DNA of 64,000 nucleotides from Persicaria tinctoria (GCA_037127255.1 JBANSL010000016.1:6326501-6390500); one strand, 5' to 3'. Numbered from the stretch's first letter, positions 23,201 through 34,863 are shown. A program made the numbers and translations. Notes: generated from the letters alone by a model not told the origin.

Positions 23201-24470
23201 TACTCGTTGTCTTAGGTCTTGTGTGAATCTACCAATAAAGTCATTTTTAATGACTTCTCGAATATCTTTTTCATTTGTGAGGCTGAGTCAAGCCGTTGTA
23301 TATATATATTGTTATGATGTTTCTGTTTCTTCTTCCCGTCGCTATTATGAGAAAGTATTTTGTGTTGGCATCTACTGATTTAATATGGTTCCTTTTCGAT
23401 CTTTGTCCCTAGTATTTTTGTTGATAGCTTAATAGTGCGACATGTTTAGCAGATAACCTTCTTATTTTGTTGTCTAAGTTGTGGTTGTAAGAATTACAAA
23501 TCCTATTAGCAGATCTTGTAATTCTTCCTCGACCAAGTTTATTTGCCTGAATATATTTGCGAATGTTACTTTGCTCCATGATTTGCTCTTCTTTTTAACT
23601 TCTTCAAGTTTCTTGGTTAGTTTATACATGTGAGAACCTGGGGGGTCAACCCGCCAAGCACCGCGAACAAGAGCTTCAAAATCTGGTCTTTTAATCCAGG
23701 CCATTTCAAATTTGAAAGGTTGAAGCTTAGATCTCTGATTATCCATTAGGTCTAACGTGATTTGGGGATGATCTGATTTGATAAAAGCATAATTTTTTGT
23801 ACATAGATTCGGGAAATACTGTAGTAGACTATGGATGACTAATGCTCGATCCAACTTTTTAAAGATATTGTCACTTCCATGGGGCCTCTTCCTCCATGTA
23901 TATTTATTTCCAAAAGTTGGTGTATCAATTAGGTTATGAGTTGTGATCAACTCCTTGATTCTTGTGAATCTTCATGAGGACGGTGGATTCCCACCCAACT
24001 TGTCACTTGGTTCAAGGATCTCATTTAAATCACCAATATTGGTTGACCATTGATATTTTTTACTTGAGCTAATAACGTATTCCAGAACTCTCGTTTTTCA
24101 CCTTCAATGGTCGGGGCCGCGGGGCGTATACAAAGAAAATTGTGATTTCTATGTTTAGCATGTTGTTTTGATATATTGCTTTTATTGTTCTGTTATCTGA
24201 GCTTATCACCTCAAATGTTTCGTTTTGAAGTTGGGAGTCCTTCCAAAGAAGGCAGAGAGCCAGAGACCCTCAACAAGCCCATTAGAAGGACAGAAGTGCA
24301 TTTTATCGAATCCCGGTTTTTTCCAGTAATTGTCCATGGGTGGTTGTTGAAGTTTTGTTTCTGTTAGCAGTATTGCATGTTTTTCTAATTGTTTTATAAC
24401 AATAAGTCTATTTATCATTCTTTTGGCGTATAAATTTATTAAAAAACCAAACATTCCATTTACATTAAAA
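20243..24470 (-). pseudogene. L1-type LINE with full-length but decayed ORF2
   Basis: On the minus strand the order is APE endonuclease (24454-23474, with LLTETKLQQ, TPTFGNKYTWRKRP and IKSDHPQ), RT (about 23100-21514) and zf-RVT plus RNase H in one long open stretch (21411-20320, with CPQCDSNYEDLTHLLWAC, LNFDGALSSTG and NRVADRLSHL). The RT active site reads AFDDDIVIF rather than AFADDIVIF, a change at a conserved position. Many stops occur between 23474 and 21411. A T-rich stretch at 20243-20283 is the poly(A) end. The copy ends next to the hAT element's right duplication. Confidence 0.87.
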
Positions 24471-24835
24471 GAAAAAGAGACTAGAGAATCTTTGTTTAAT
24501 TAGTCAATTATATTGAAAAATAATTTGAAAAATAAAAAAGAGGAGAGATTGCGTGGAGAGAGACACTAAAATCCTCTTGACAAAGATTGGATCACCCATT
24601 TGGGGACATCACACAATCATTTTTTTGCATTGTTGCCTTCTCAGATTTTGACCTCAAATTAAATCATCCTGATTAATGCGATTTAGAAAGTCAAAAATTT
24701 CTTTTTCCAAAATAACTGCGAGTATCCTCTTACTATACATGATTACATGGGATCTTCTAGGATGCAATCTTCGGATTCAGGTATATTTGATCTTTTAGGA
24801 TGCGGTCTTCGGATATTTGATATTATCTTTATTTA
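24471..24835. other. Intergenic, no gene seen
   Basis: A short imperfect direct repeat of AGGATGC(A/G)(A/G)TCTTCGGAT occurs near 24760-24815; nothing else was recognised. Confidence 0.5.
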
Positions 24836-25182
24836 GGGCTCGTTTGGTTGAATGCGGGAAGTACAATTTCCGGAAACTTGCTTCTCATGAATTGAATTCC
24901 CGTGAAATGCATTTCCTATGAATTATAAAAAGTTGTTTGATTGAATTTTGGTTTTAGTAATATAAAGAGGAAAATAAAATCCATGTTAAAAAAGGGTGGA
25001 AGTTGAAGTTACCAAATTAATCCCCCTAGGGCCTAGGTAAGTGAACTTCTTACGATTTGTAGGAATTGAAACTCTCGGGAGGTTAAATTTCTGTATCATT
25101 CTGTCAACCAAACACAGAAATATATCCTACTTTCTGGGTTTTTTAACTTCCTGTGTTTTTAACTGACTAACCAAACGAGGCC
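24836..25182. mobile_element. Tourist-like (PIF/Harbinger) MITE
   Basis: The ends GGGCTCGTTTGGTTGA and, inverted, GGCCTCGTTTGGTTAGT are flanked by TTA on both sides (24833-24835 and 25183-25185), the PIF/Harbinger target triplet. It is 347 bp and non-coding, about 540 bp upstream of the bHLH start. Confidence 0.8.
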
Positions 25183-25604
25183 TTAGAGTACCTAAATGGT
25201 GGGAGGGCTTGGATCCGATGGCGTATTTCAAAATTTCTCTCCCTTTTCTTTATTTATACATCTCATTTTTTTAGGGGTGACGGGACGAGATGAGAGTCGT
25301 CGTACGTAATTTTTACGGGGATGAACCAAGATAGAATTCACTATTTTTTAGGGCTAGCAAATGGTACGACAATAGTAATCATACTTATCATAACCGACAT
25401 GGCAGTAACCGTGCCGTGATAACCACGTGAATGTGGTACGAAAACGGTAATAGTTGTATAGATTAGGAGTGAGACCGTCGAAGGACCACCGCTCCAAACC
25501 TATATACAGTATTCAAACAAGGAAAAAAAGAAAAGAAAAGAAAAACAAAAGCAAAAGAAAACAGAAAACCACCGCTCCACCTGTACGCTATATCGATCGG
25601 CGTC

Positions 25605-25612
25605 TATAAATA
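25605..25612 (+). promoter_or_regulatory. TATA box of the bHLH gene
   Basis: TATAAATA lies 105 bases before the ATG at 25717, a reasonable spacing for a 70-80 base leader. Confidence 0.6.
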
Positions 25613-25716
25613 GCCAAATCTGATGACGATGAAGAACAAATTTAACCTGCCAAATAAAAAACAAAAGGGAAAAAGAAAACCCTAGAAGACGAAGGAGATC
25701 AATCGATCATCAAATC

Positions 25717-26301
25717 ATGAACTCCTCTTACTCATACAATCAATACTACTCTCAATTTCATGATCATAATCAGTATCATCCGCCATTAATACTCAAGCAA
25801 GAAGATGATCATCATCATCATCATCTTGATCAGGCCGCTGATGACGTCATCCGCAGTACCAAGAACAAGAAGAAGAAGAAGACGGCGGCGGCGGCGGCGG
25901 CGGGGAAGGGGGGAGTGAGGCTGTCGACGGACCCGCAGAGCGTGGCTGCGAGGGAGAGGAGGCACAGGATAAGCCACCGGCTGAAGACGCTGCAGAGCCT
26001 GGTCCCCGGGGCCGCCAAGCTCGACACGGTGTCGGTGCTCGACCACGCCATCCACTACGTCCACTTCCTCCGCTCCCAGATCCGCTTCCACCACCTCCTC
26101 CTCCTCTCCTCCTCCGACTCCGCCATGGATAATCTTGCTCCTCCTCCTCCTCCTCCTCCTCCTAATTGCTTTGGGGGCGAGGCGGTGGGCCCTTCCCCGC
26201 CTTACCATGGCGGAGTTTGGGTGGAGGAGGCCTGCTGCTTTGGGTCGCCGGTCCAAGGCGGAAGCGGTGCGTGCTCCGGTGGATCCACACCCTATTTCTA
26301 G
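25717..26301 (+). CDS. bHLH transcription factor, LAX1/ROX-like (group VIIIb)
   Basis: A single-exon gene of 194 codons. The bHLH domain spans about residues 68-124. Its basic region reads [18 protein letters not shown], followed by helix 1 ([11 protein letters not shown]), the loop, and helix 2 ([20 protein letters not shown]). In established families, [17 protein letters not shown] is characteristic of LAX PANICLE1 of grasses and ROX (bHLH140) of Arabidopsis, nuclear factors that promote axillary meristem formation. HEC and IND relatives instead have RHRRERIS or similar. Outside the domain are low-complexity runs: His 32-36, Lys 51-55 (a possible nuclear signal), Ala 57-62 and Pro 142-149. 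From about 25880 the coding sequence is far more GC-rich than its surroundings. The ATG is the first in frame and follows a leader with a TATA box at 25605. The bHLH call is firm; the LAX1/ROX assignment is likely but not proven. Confidence 0.85.
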   Translation: MNSSYSYNQYYSQFHDHNQYHPPLILKQEDDHHHHHLDQAADDVIRSTKNKKKKKTAAAAAAGKGGVRLSTDPQSVAARERRHRISHRLKTLQSLVPGAAKLDTVSVLDHAIHYVHFLRSQIRFHHLLLLSSSDSAMDNLAPPPPPPPPNCFGGEAVGPSPPYHGGVWVEEACCFGSPVQGGSGACSGGSTPYF

Positions 26302-27325
26302 AATGATGGTAATTAAATTATTAATTAATTAGTGTACCTAGTAAGGTATTATAATATATATATATAACATGTAATATATATGTCATCGGTTTGAATATAA
26401 TTCGATATATTTAATGTAAATGTGAACAAAGAAACTTGCTGAAAAATGCCATGTGTAGACGATTCGACAATCACGCATTCCAATCTATATACAATCAACA
26501 CATTTCTAAACTATATAGTCTTCAAACTTTCCTTTGCTTTTTCATCATGCACCTCTTTCTTTTCTGTTCTTTAAACTTTTGCATTGTGTCATTAATTTTT
26601 TATTAGGAAGAAATAAACAAATTTTCGTTATTCTTACATGTAGAAACAGAGCTTAATAATTTTATAGTTTGTTTGGGTTTTTATTTTATCTGTGTTGATT
26701 TGTGTTATGTATGTGTCATATGTTGACGGATAGTTCATTTGTGAATTGTCTATTGAGTTATCAATTTTTTTTATCTGGTATCTCATATTCTTAACTAATA
26801 AAAAAAATTCATAGGGAATTATGGGTATGTTTGTTATGAACTTGCAAGTCATTTTTTTTCTACCGGCGAAATTTTGACAATACAAAACCTAATAAAAGGG
26901 ACTTTAAAATTAATTTATTGTATGCTTTAATAACCGGATGGAAACTATATATGACGGAGGAAGAATAGTAGCTAAAAAAAATGTGTAAGCTTGGTAGCAT
27001 AATTCAAAGAAAAACTCTCATCGGATCGGTCATCGGTGATTAAGGACAAACAATCCGAATCATCTTACACGTGATTTAACTCTGTGGATTGGGTGTGCCT
27101 GAAACACACATAAATATGGGTTCGACATCCGCAAATACAACGGGACAATATCTTGAATGAATCCTCCTGACTAAAACAAAACATTATACAAGAGTCGTAC
27201 TAGACATGGGCCCTGGTGCCACCAATTGGCCTGCAACACCCCAAATGTCTCCATCGGATCACCGGAGTTTACGCATTTTTATGATCTTCCCAAATTGTAT
27301 GTAAACTATGTATAGTGGTACTCAT
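26302..27325. other. Downstream flank of the bHLH gene, no gene seen
   Basis: AT-rich DNA that should include the 3' UTR. Short frames on the minus strand around 26634-26885 lack any protein-like character. Confidence 0.55.
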
Positions 27326-27827
27326 CAGTGTTTTAAAAATCGCGCCTGGACGCTAGGCGGGAGGGCACCTGGGAATTTTTAAGTCTAGGCGGTCTTCTAG
27401 GTGAAAATCCGTCTATGCACCGCCTAGTCCCACCTAGGTGCCGCCTAGTCCCGTCTAGGCGCCGCCTAGGACTGCCTAACCCAACGATGATTCAATTTAA
27501 GCTTTTAGACACGTGATTATTCGACTTAGGTTTTTTTTTATCACCCAAGTCGGAATGTATTTGCCATTGAGTAAAACCTATTGCTTTAGATTTTAGGAGG
27601 TTTAGAATCATTATTCGGATGCGTACTTTTTGTGTTTATTTACTTTAGTGCTAGTTAACCAAATTTGGGTTTATAAGTGATATTATGAATTATTATTACA
27701 TTACAAGAGTTACTGATATGCGGTATACGTTAAAATATAAGGAAATAATCAAGTTTTTTCTAAGTCCGCCTAGGCGCTAGGCAGTCACCCACCGCCTAGC
27801 AGCCGCCTAGCGCCTTTTAGAACATTG
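27326..27827. mobile_element. hAT-like MITE rich in CGCCTAGGCG palindromes
   Basis: It begins CAGTGTTTTAAAAATCGCG and ends in the inverse of CAATGTTCTAAAAGGCGC. The flanks GGTACTCAT and GGTACCAT differ by one inserted base, consistent with an 8-bp hAT duplication. Both arms contain many copies of the palindromic core GCCTAGGCG, and the centre is AT-rich. Elements with CAGTGTTTTAAAA ends are common plant hAT MITEs. Confidence 0.7.
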
Positions 27828-28248
27828 GTACCATACATGTGCTAGTGTGCTACAATGAGATTTCATCCTAAAACGGTGTCCCGAATCATTCGTTTGTAAC
27901 TTTGGCATCTCTAACAGGTTTGAGTCTCGAGAAGCCCAAATACCTACTTTGGGCCAGAGAATACTAACCTATTTGGGCCTGGACTTTAGATTGTGCTTGC
28001 CATTGTTTGTTCAACAAATGGGTCTCAAAAGCGTCATAAAGGATTTTAGTAATCTTACCATCTTTGACCATGGTTGTATGTTGATGAATTAACTTTTGCT
28101 GTTAACTGTTGGAAATAGACCAAAATCGATAATCTTTTGCATTTTCCTTTTTAGAGCTTGAATGGCCTAACAAACATTAGTACAAACGGTGGAAAACACA
28201 TAAACACAATCGAATAAGCGAACCTAATCCAAACGTGATGGGAATAAC
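27828..28248. other. Intergenic, no gene seen
   Basis: Nothing recognised. Confidence 0.5.
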
Positions 28249-28539
28249 CAATGGCGAAACCTAAGATATCTGGTCGAGGGGGGTAAAAAATATATTCGGG
28301 TTTGTTTTATACCAAGTATATAATAATTTTAAAAAACATTATTTCAAAAAGGAGTTATTGAGATTTGAACCCCCAACTTGTTGTTTAAAATATCCATCAT
28401 TTACCAACTAAACTAGAGTAATTTGTTGTTAAAATACTATTTTACAATTTACACATCATAAAAATATATTACATATAACATTAATTTTTTTCCGCCCGGA
28501 ACCATGGCCACCTCCCGCCTCTATTGAGTTCCGCCACTG
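28249..28539. mobile_element. Non-autonomous hAT element with perfect 8-bp TSD
   Basis: The flanks GGAATAAC at 28241-28248 and 28540-28547 are identical. The ends are CAATGGCGAAACC and, inverted, CAGTGGCGGAACTC. The 291-bp interior carries, on the minus strand, a tRNA-like A box (TAGTTTAGTTGG, 28404-28415) and B box (GGTTCAAATCTC, about 28360-28371). It is the best preserved of the four related elements in the window. Confidence 0.88.
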
Positions 28540-28547
28540 GGAATAAC

Positions 28548-29299
28548 ATAGACTAAGAGTCGACGTCAAGCACCTCCAAATAGTAACATCATTGACCAGC
28601 GATACATCAGGAGCCTCTGAGGAAAGCGAAAACGATCTTTAAGTAAATTTCCGTAACTCAAAATCGCTTCGATATATACATCGTCTCGACTCCGATCATA
28701 CCCGATACCAAATGTCAAAGCCCTAACTCTAAAAAGAAACCCCAAGAACAAAGAAAAATGAATTGCGAGTAGGGCTGAAAAAATGCATAAAGAAATTCAT
28801 ATTTAGAGTCAAAAGAGTTTTCATGATCACACATTTCAAGGTAGTGCCATTTTTCGATAATGAATTTTGATATATCGGAAGAAATCGAAACTCGTATATA
28901 TCTGTAATCGTCGAGATATACATCAACTGAAAGACTATCTTGATAATGAATTTGGTATTTTAGTAGGCATTTCTGGTAATTCAAAGTCAGGGTGTAGGTA
29001 AGTAAGGTACACACATTGGCCATTGCCTAAATGGATAGTTCTTTTTCCTTCTTCACTTTGAAAGATAAGTCGATCGCTGATCTCAAATACTACAAAGCAA
29101 TGCAAGCAAATTTTTTAATGCTTATTGAAAAGGAAGTCTCTACAATACAGCCACTGGCTATGTACACATTCATAACTCCGGCAATTAACGCCTGCGTCGT
29201 CACTTACTCAAAAGCTCAAAGGCGGCAGAAACCCAATTTATTGTTCAACAAGTAAACTCAATTCTACAGTAATCAACATTTGTTGCTGCAACGTGAAGA
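28548..29299. other. 3' flank of the pyruvate decarboxylase gene
   Basis: It includes the likely 3' UTR near 29300. A short plus-strand frame at 29031-29255 opposes it and has no recognisable domain. Confidence 0.5.
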
Positions 29300-32200
29300 T
29301 CACTGAGGGTTGGGAGGGCGACTGTTGGCGGCAGAGACCCTCGATCCCCATTCGAGCAGCTCTTTGCTCGTATCGTCCTTATGCACGATCACTTCTATGA
29401 AGCACAGGCTATCCTTCATGGTTCCAGTTGCCGTTTGGATTGCTTCGATGAGCTCCTCTTCACATTTAACCTGCAATTGCAATGCGAAGATTTTTGTTCA
29501 ACCATCCAATCCAAAGACTGTTTTTCCATGTTTGTCATTCAGACGGGAGTTGCTTCTGCTATTTACTTACCTTGCAAGTCCAGCACTTGCCCTGTTTGTT
29601 GTGGATGGCTTCAACGAGTCCAGTGTAATTCCAGTTCTTTATGACATTGTATGGGCCATCATGGATTTCAACTTCAATGGTGTACCCTCCATTGTTGATC
29701 AGGAAGATGATGGCGTTTTGCCCACAACGCAGCATTGTTGATATATCTTGTGCAGTGACCTGCAAACCAGCAGGGTTACACAAGTTGTGATTATGCAATT
29801 GTATCAACTATGAGTCTATGATGTATTCTTCCTTACTCTACACACAGATGAAGTCCACAGTATTTAGGCAATTGAATGAACTAGAAAGAGAGGCACACCA
29901 AGCCTACATGGCAATCAAGTTTCTTTTACACTAAGAATCTTATTCCTACTAGCAAAATAAACCTATGTAGTCAGATGATATGCATAAACAATATGCAAGG
30001 TCCACATAATCACACACGCCAAACTGGGCTTATTGTGTACCATCATCCTTGCAACAAATGTCAAGCTCCTAATTAGTCCACGTTGCATCAGTAATAAAGT
30101 TAAGCTATCAACTAAAGTTTGTTAGATGTAGCTGTTCATGGGCAACACTTGCAAGTTGCAAATAAATAGAGAGTAAACATACATTGTACAAGAATTTTAA
30201 AAATTACCCTCGAATGATAATATTAACAGAGCTCAGTATTTCTACTAGCAATCCCATTGGATTAATATGGTAGAATAACTGAACAAGTGCTATTTTACCT
30301 GGAAACTCCCATCGCCAATGAAAGAAATAACCCTCTTATCCTTAGCAGCTTGAGCATAGCCAAGTGTTGCACCTACAGACCAACCGATTGATCCATACTG
30401 CATTTGAAATTCGTATCTGCAAAACGCATTACACATTAAGACTAGCCACCCAAACCCAGAACGAGTCTAACCTTCAAAATGAAGCTGTGCAGATAACTTA
30501 CCCACAACCCTCTGGCAACTTCAGTTTCTGGCAGTTGAACCAAGAGTCTCCTGTCTCAGCAATCACAGCACTGTCACTTGTTATCATGTTCTGTACATGC
30601 TGGAACAGGACATTCACCCTCAAGGGCTCTTTAGGCTGGCACTTGAGAGGTTTCCCCTCGGGTACAAATATCCTTTTATAGTTCTCGTGAGCAGTAGGGT
30701 TGTTCTTAATCCTCTTAGCCAAGTCCCTCAGAAATTCTTTCATCAGAACACACCCGAAAGCTGGGCCGTTGCCAATCACCACTCGATCTGGCTGAACGAT
30801 GATTACCTTCTCCTTTTTGAGCAGCAAAGAGTACCCGACTGAGCTGTAGTCGTTGAAGATCGGTCCAACGAATATATATGCATCTGCAGATTCAACAATC
30901 TCAGCACAGAAAGCAGTGCTTACTGCACCCCAGTAAGTTCCAATGAAGCGCGGATAATGCTCTGGGACCATCCCTTTTGCAGAGGGCATCATAGCCACAG
31001 GGTAGCCACTGGCATTAGCCAATTCAACAAAGGCTTCAGAAGCCTTTGCTACTCGCAACTTCGGCCCACCAACCATCACAGGCTTCACAGCCTTGTTAAG
31101 GAAATCAGCTGCTGCCTCCACAGCTGCTTCAAGGCCCTGTTGGTTGCTTATCCTGTTATGATATGGGGATTCAAGAAATGTTAATCTGGATCCTAACTAA
31201 ACAAAATCAAGTCTCGGATTCAGATTCAAAATCCAAACTCTAGATTGTGACAGACATTCTTGAGCATATTTCCGAGTATATGTAATTAATTATCACAAAC
31301 TCAACTCAATTCCCCATAACAGGATGGATAATTTTTAGGAGAGAAAACAAAGGTGCCACGTCAATTACTTTCATCTACTAGTATTTGTTTATTTGCAGTG
31401 TCTTGTGCAATTTTAAAGATAATCATATCCACCATGTGAGCAAACACTTTTTCTTTACAAGGAGATGATTGAATGTGGTAAATCTGCAAGGGAATTGAAG
31501 ATTTTAACAACGATACCTTGGAGCAATAGAGAACTTAACGGGCTCCCTGGAGAAAGTTGGATGAGGAATGGCAGCCAAATTGCAGCCGACGCTTATGTAA
31601 ACAGGCTTGCTCTCCTTCAAAGCAGTGGAGATCGCAGTGTCGATCAGTTCGTGCGCATCTTCCAGATTATTCACCACGGCCTAAACATCCAAAATCAACG
31701 GAGAAATGGATCAAAAAGCTAACCCTAGATGCTCCCAAAAAATCAAGAAAGAGATCAAGAACTGGAAGTTGAATCGATTTACCTGATAACAGGTAACGGT
31801 TTGAAAACAGCGAAGCTCCTGGCTGAAATCAGGCAATCCGATGGTGTGATGCAGGATCCGGTTAGTACCGTAATCGTTCGAGTTCGGGCCTCCAACGATG
31901 CAGATAAGCGGTAGGTTTTCACTGTAGGCCCCAGCGATGGCGTTGATCACACTAAGACCTCCGACAGTGAAAGTGACGACACAAGCACCGACGCCGCGGC
32001 GCCTAGCGTATCCGTCGGCAGCGTATCCAGCGTTGAGCTCGTTGCAGCAGCCGATAAGGTTGAGCCCCGGCTCGGCTATGAGGTGGTCAAGCAGAGTGAG
32101 GTTGAAGTCGCCGGGAACGGAGAAGACGTCGCTGACACCGATCTCGACGAGTCGGCGAGCGATGTGTCGGCCGAGCGTCGATTCCGACGCGGAAACTGCA

Positions 32201-32316
32201 GGAGTTAGCGGCACCGGCGAGGATTGGATGGCGCCGACGCTGACGTTGCCGGTAGGGCGGCAGATGTCGCCGGTGGCCGGCTTGCAGGCGTCGAGAGCTC
32301 CGATTTGAGTATCCAT
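29300..32316 (-). CDS. PDC: Pyruvate decarboxylase, complete, six exons
   Basis: Exons on the minus strand: 32316-31783, 31680-31517, 31152-30502, 30416-30299, 29759-29571 and 29470-29300. All junctions are GT-AG. The phases close to 608 codons, close to the usual plant PDC length. The enzyme converts pyruvate to acetaldehyde and CO2 in the cytosol, the first step of ethanol fermentation, using thiamine diphosphate and Mg2+. The N-terminal domain has [20 protein letters not shown] and [15 protein letters not shown], whose Glu activates the cofactor. The thiamine motif is GDGSFQ followed by [17 protein letters not shown]. The C-terminus ends SRPPNPQ. The ATG at 32316 starts [13 protein letters not shown], the usual plant PDC N-terminus; an upstream in-frame ATG at 32418 lies before it but is unlike PDC. 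No disruption was found. PDC genes are typically induced by low oxygen, and candidate sites lie upstream. Confidence 0.95.
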
Positions 32317-32429
32317 TGGAGGAATGGAGAAGCTCGAGAGGAAGGGAAAGCTACGGCGGTTCGGGTTCTTGGTTTGTGAGAACTGGGAATGTATCTGTGT
32401 GCAGTGGAGTGGTGTCAATGTGACGGGAT

Positions 32430-32530
32430 GAGTGGGATTATAAAGCTCGATTTTATTTTATTTTAAATATCTGGAAAGATAAAAAGGAAACGCAATAGGC
32501 GGTTTCTGGTTTTACCGCTGGTGGTTTGCC
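32430..32530 (-). promoter_or_regulatory. PDC promoter: TATA-like box and AAACCA motifs
   Basis: In gene orientation, TTTATAAT lies about 120 bases before the ATG (near 32437-32444). Two AAACCA cores lie further up (32507-32513 and 32522-32528 as TGGTTT on the plus strand). They match the GT motif of anaerobic response elements and part of the hypoxia-responsive element. Function is inferred from motif and gene identity. Confidence 0.4.
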
Positions 32531-32759
32531 GTCTGGGTCCAGCGATGAAACGAGTCGTTTTGAGAGTGGTGGTGCTTCTTCGCCTTTTGTCTAGAAACAC
32601 GCCTTGCATGTAGGAAGTAAAGTCTTGATTGTGTTGTTATTTTTATTCATTCTTTTTTAAAATTTTTTTTACTTCGGTATATATCTAGTTAATTTCGCGT
32701 GCTTACGGATCAAGAGGATCGTGGCAGTGTTCGTGACTTTCGAAGATTTCTAATCTAGG

Positions 32760-33043
32760 TGGGGAACGTCGTCGGTCCACACTTTCCCAGGTGACGTCAC
32801 TTTCTCGTATTTCTGCTCTAGTCTGTCCGATAACGAGACATTGTGGAAGCTTATCAGTTTCCCCGTGTTCTCACCATTCACACGCTTATCCCGGAGTCTT
32901 CTTCGACTTCCTCCTTTGTCTGACTTGTCGTGGCTTTGTTCGTGTAGAGCTTGGATATTTATGATTTGGCTAGTTTGTTGCCATATGTTTGGTCTCTCGA
33001 TTTATCCGACGCTAGTGTGTCGGACTTGTAGTATCTTTTTTTT
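32760..33043 (+). repeat. Possible diverged LINE-tailed retroposon
   Basis: The layout resembles the family at 18585-20097 (CTTCTTCGACTTCCTCC, a GTCGTGGCTTTG segment, a CCGACG..GTGTCGGAC stem, then T/A-rich end). The terminal TTACCTAATAA is not recognisable and no duplication was found. Confidence 0.3.
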
Positions 33044-33053
33044 AAAAAAAATA

Positions 33054-33396
33054 CTCCCTCCGTCTCAAAATACATGTCTTTTTAGGACTATGTACGGGAA
33101 TTAAGAAGTAGATTAAGTATAATGATTACAGTAGATGTTAAAAGGTAAGTTAAGTAGGTTAAGTATAATGATTAGATGTAAAAAAATAAATCAAGTGTAA
33201 TGATTAGACTTTGGTATTAAAGTATTTTTTTTTTAATTTTTAAGAAGAGTAATGGTGATGTAAAAATTAGAGTAATGATTAGATGTAAAAAATAATTTAA
33301 GTGTAATAATTAAATTTAAAAAGATATGGAGTATGTATTTTTGATAAAATTATACTATGGATTAAAAAGACAGTTATTTTGAAACGGAAGAAGTAG
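33054..33396. mobile_element. Stowaway MITE
   Basis: The ends CTCCCTCCGTCTCAAAATA and, inverted, CTACTTCTTCCGTTTCAAAATA are flanked by TA on each side (33052-33053, 33397-33398), as in Tc1/mariner-type Stowaway elements. Confidence 0.8.
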
Positions 33397-34083
33397 TAGT
33401 CTAGTAGACAGCTATTAGAATCTTTTACAAGCAAAGATGATTCTTGATATCGTGACGGAGGATAATACTCCGTATGTTGTAACTCTATGCATAATAACCA
33501 TTATAAAGGGATTTTTGTAAGGGAAAGTTTAAAATACCTAAAATGATGATATACATAGCATTTTTTAATAAAAATAATACATTAAAATAATACGGGATTT
33601 TAGATTTGTGGAGCAATGGGATTTTAAATTGTGCATTGCAAGTTTGCAACTTGGCTTACTCCGTAATCCATAAATGGAAACGGGACCGAAATCATTCAAA
33701 CACTGAAAACCAGAGTCCGTAACACACCAAGTCCAAGTGCAACCCAAAACAGGGGCTGCCATACGTTTGTACTTTTCTTGTTTGTCCTTTTATGGTAAAC
33801 TATCTTGTGCTATGTGAATCACCGATTTAAGTACGTACTCCGTATTGTATTTTACTATTACGGAGTATTAAGTTATTAATTTTGTGTTTAGATTAGGTGG
33901 CTAATTACTTTTGGTGTTAACACAAAACCAGTCCCCAGCTTCCACAATTCATAAACCCGTTGGCTCAAGTCATGGGGATTACTCATTACTCGATTACATT
34001 TAACAATTGCAATTAGCTGAGAATAAATTAATTTTAATCGCCGGATATTCTTCACTCAACTTACTAGTCTACTTATTCTCATA
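33397..34083. other. Intergenic with TACTCCGTA footprints
   Basis: TACTCCGTA occurs at 33466, 33657 and 33836, and inverted at 33859, the last two forming a 32-bp hairpin. No gene was recognised. A 65-codon frame on the minus strand (33762-33565) lacks domain similarity. Confidence 0.5.
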
Positions 34084-34293
34084 CTCACTTTGTTTAATTA
34101 TTACTGTATTCAACACGTATTTTTTAAAAAAATTAGTGTAAAATATTGACCTTTTTATTACTTATTATTAATACATACTCGTATTAAATTAATAAAAAAT
34201 AATAATGATATTTTATATATATTTTAGCTCGTCAAAATATATGCTAAAAAGTTAAACCATTTTAAATAACATATATTTTAAATTAGAAGGGAG
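34084..34293. mobile_element. Stowaway MITE
   Basis: It begins CTCACTTTGTTTAATTATTA and ends in the inverse of CTCCCTTCTAATTTAAAATA, with TA on both sides (34082-34083, 34294-34295). Confidence 0.65.
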
Positions 34294-34415
34294 TATATTA
34301 GTTGAATTTATGCCATTTTCTCCTCTTTTTCCCTTTTCTTTTAAAGAAAAATATTTCGGGAAGTGTGCGTTCGAGAGAATTATATTGGACGAGAACCTGA
34401 AGTTCAATATTAGTT

Positions 34416-34671
34416 TTTTTTTTGTTTTTTTTTTACAGTAGGTAAGAAGTAGATCGACTAAGCGATCTTGAAGCCATCGAAAGATGGCTTGATAAACCCT
34501 ACACAGAGGGTCGCCAGTAAAAAAAAATGCTTAAAACTTAAAATTACAATAAGATAACTTTAAATTTAAAAAAAAAACATGAAAATTATAGTAGGCAAGC
34601 AGTGATGATTGCAGATCCGGATCCCGCTACGGCAACGAGCAAGCTCGCTCAGCATCATTGTTGCATGTGGT
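34416..34671 (-). repeat. LINE-tailed retroposon with TSD
   Basis: AATATTAGTT flanks it at 34406-34415 and 34672-34681. On the minus strand it ends CTTCTTACCTACTGTAAAAA. This is the same terminal motif as the LINE-tailed family, although the interior is diverged and AT-rich. Confidence 0.65.
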
Positions 34672-34863
34672 AATATTAGTTGAAAGTTGTATAGTAGAGA
34701 GAGAATGATGGAATGACCTAGACAAGTCTACCGATTAGTTACAGAAGTTACACCGTTACTTAAAATGTGCTGATTTCGGACATATATCCTTAAATTTTCC
34801 CTTTTCCTAATTAAGTATAAATAGAATTTAGTGTATTAGATAACATTTTCGCAAATTAAAATA

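Noticed and set aside
25786..26256. Long open frame antisense to the bHLH gene
   Set aside because: It is an Arg/Val-rich mirror of the GC-rich coding strand, with no domain; a shadow frame.
29031..29255. 74-codon plus-strand frame downstream of PDC
   Set aside because: No domain, no promoter signals; probably chance in the 3' flank.
33565..33762. 65-codon minus-strand frame
   Set aside because: No similarity to a known family and flanked by MITE relics.
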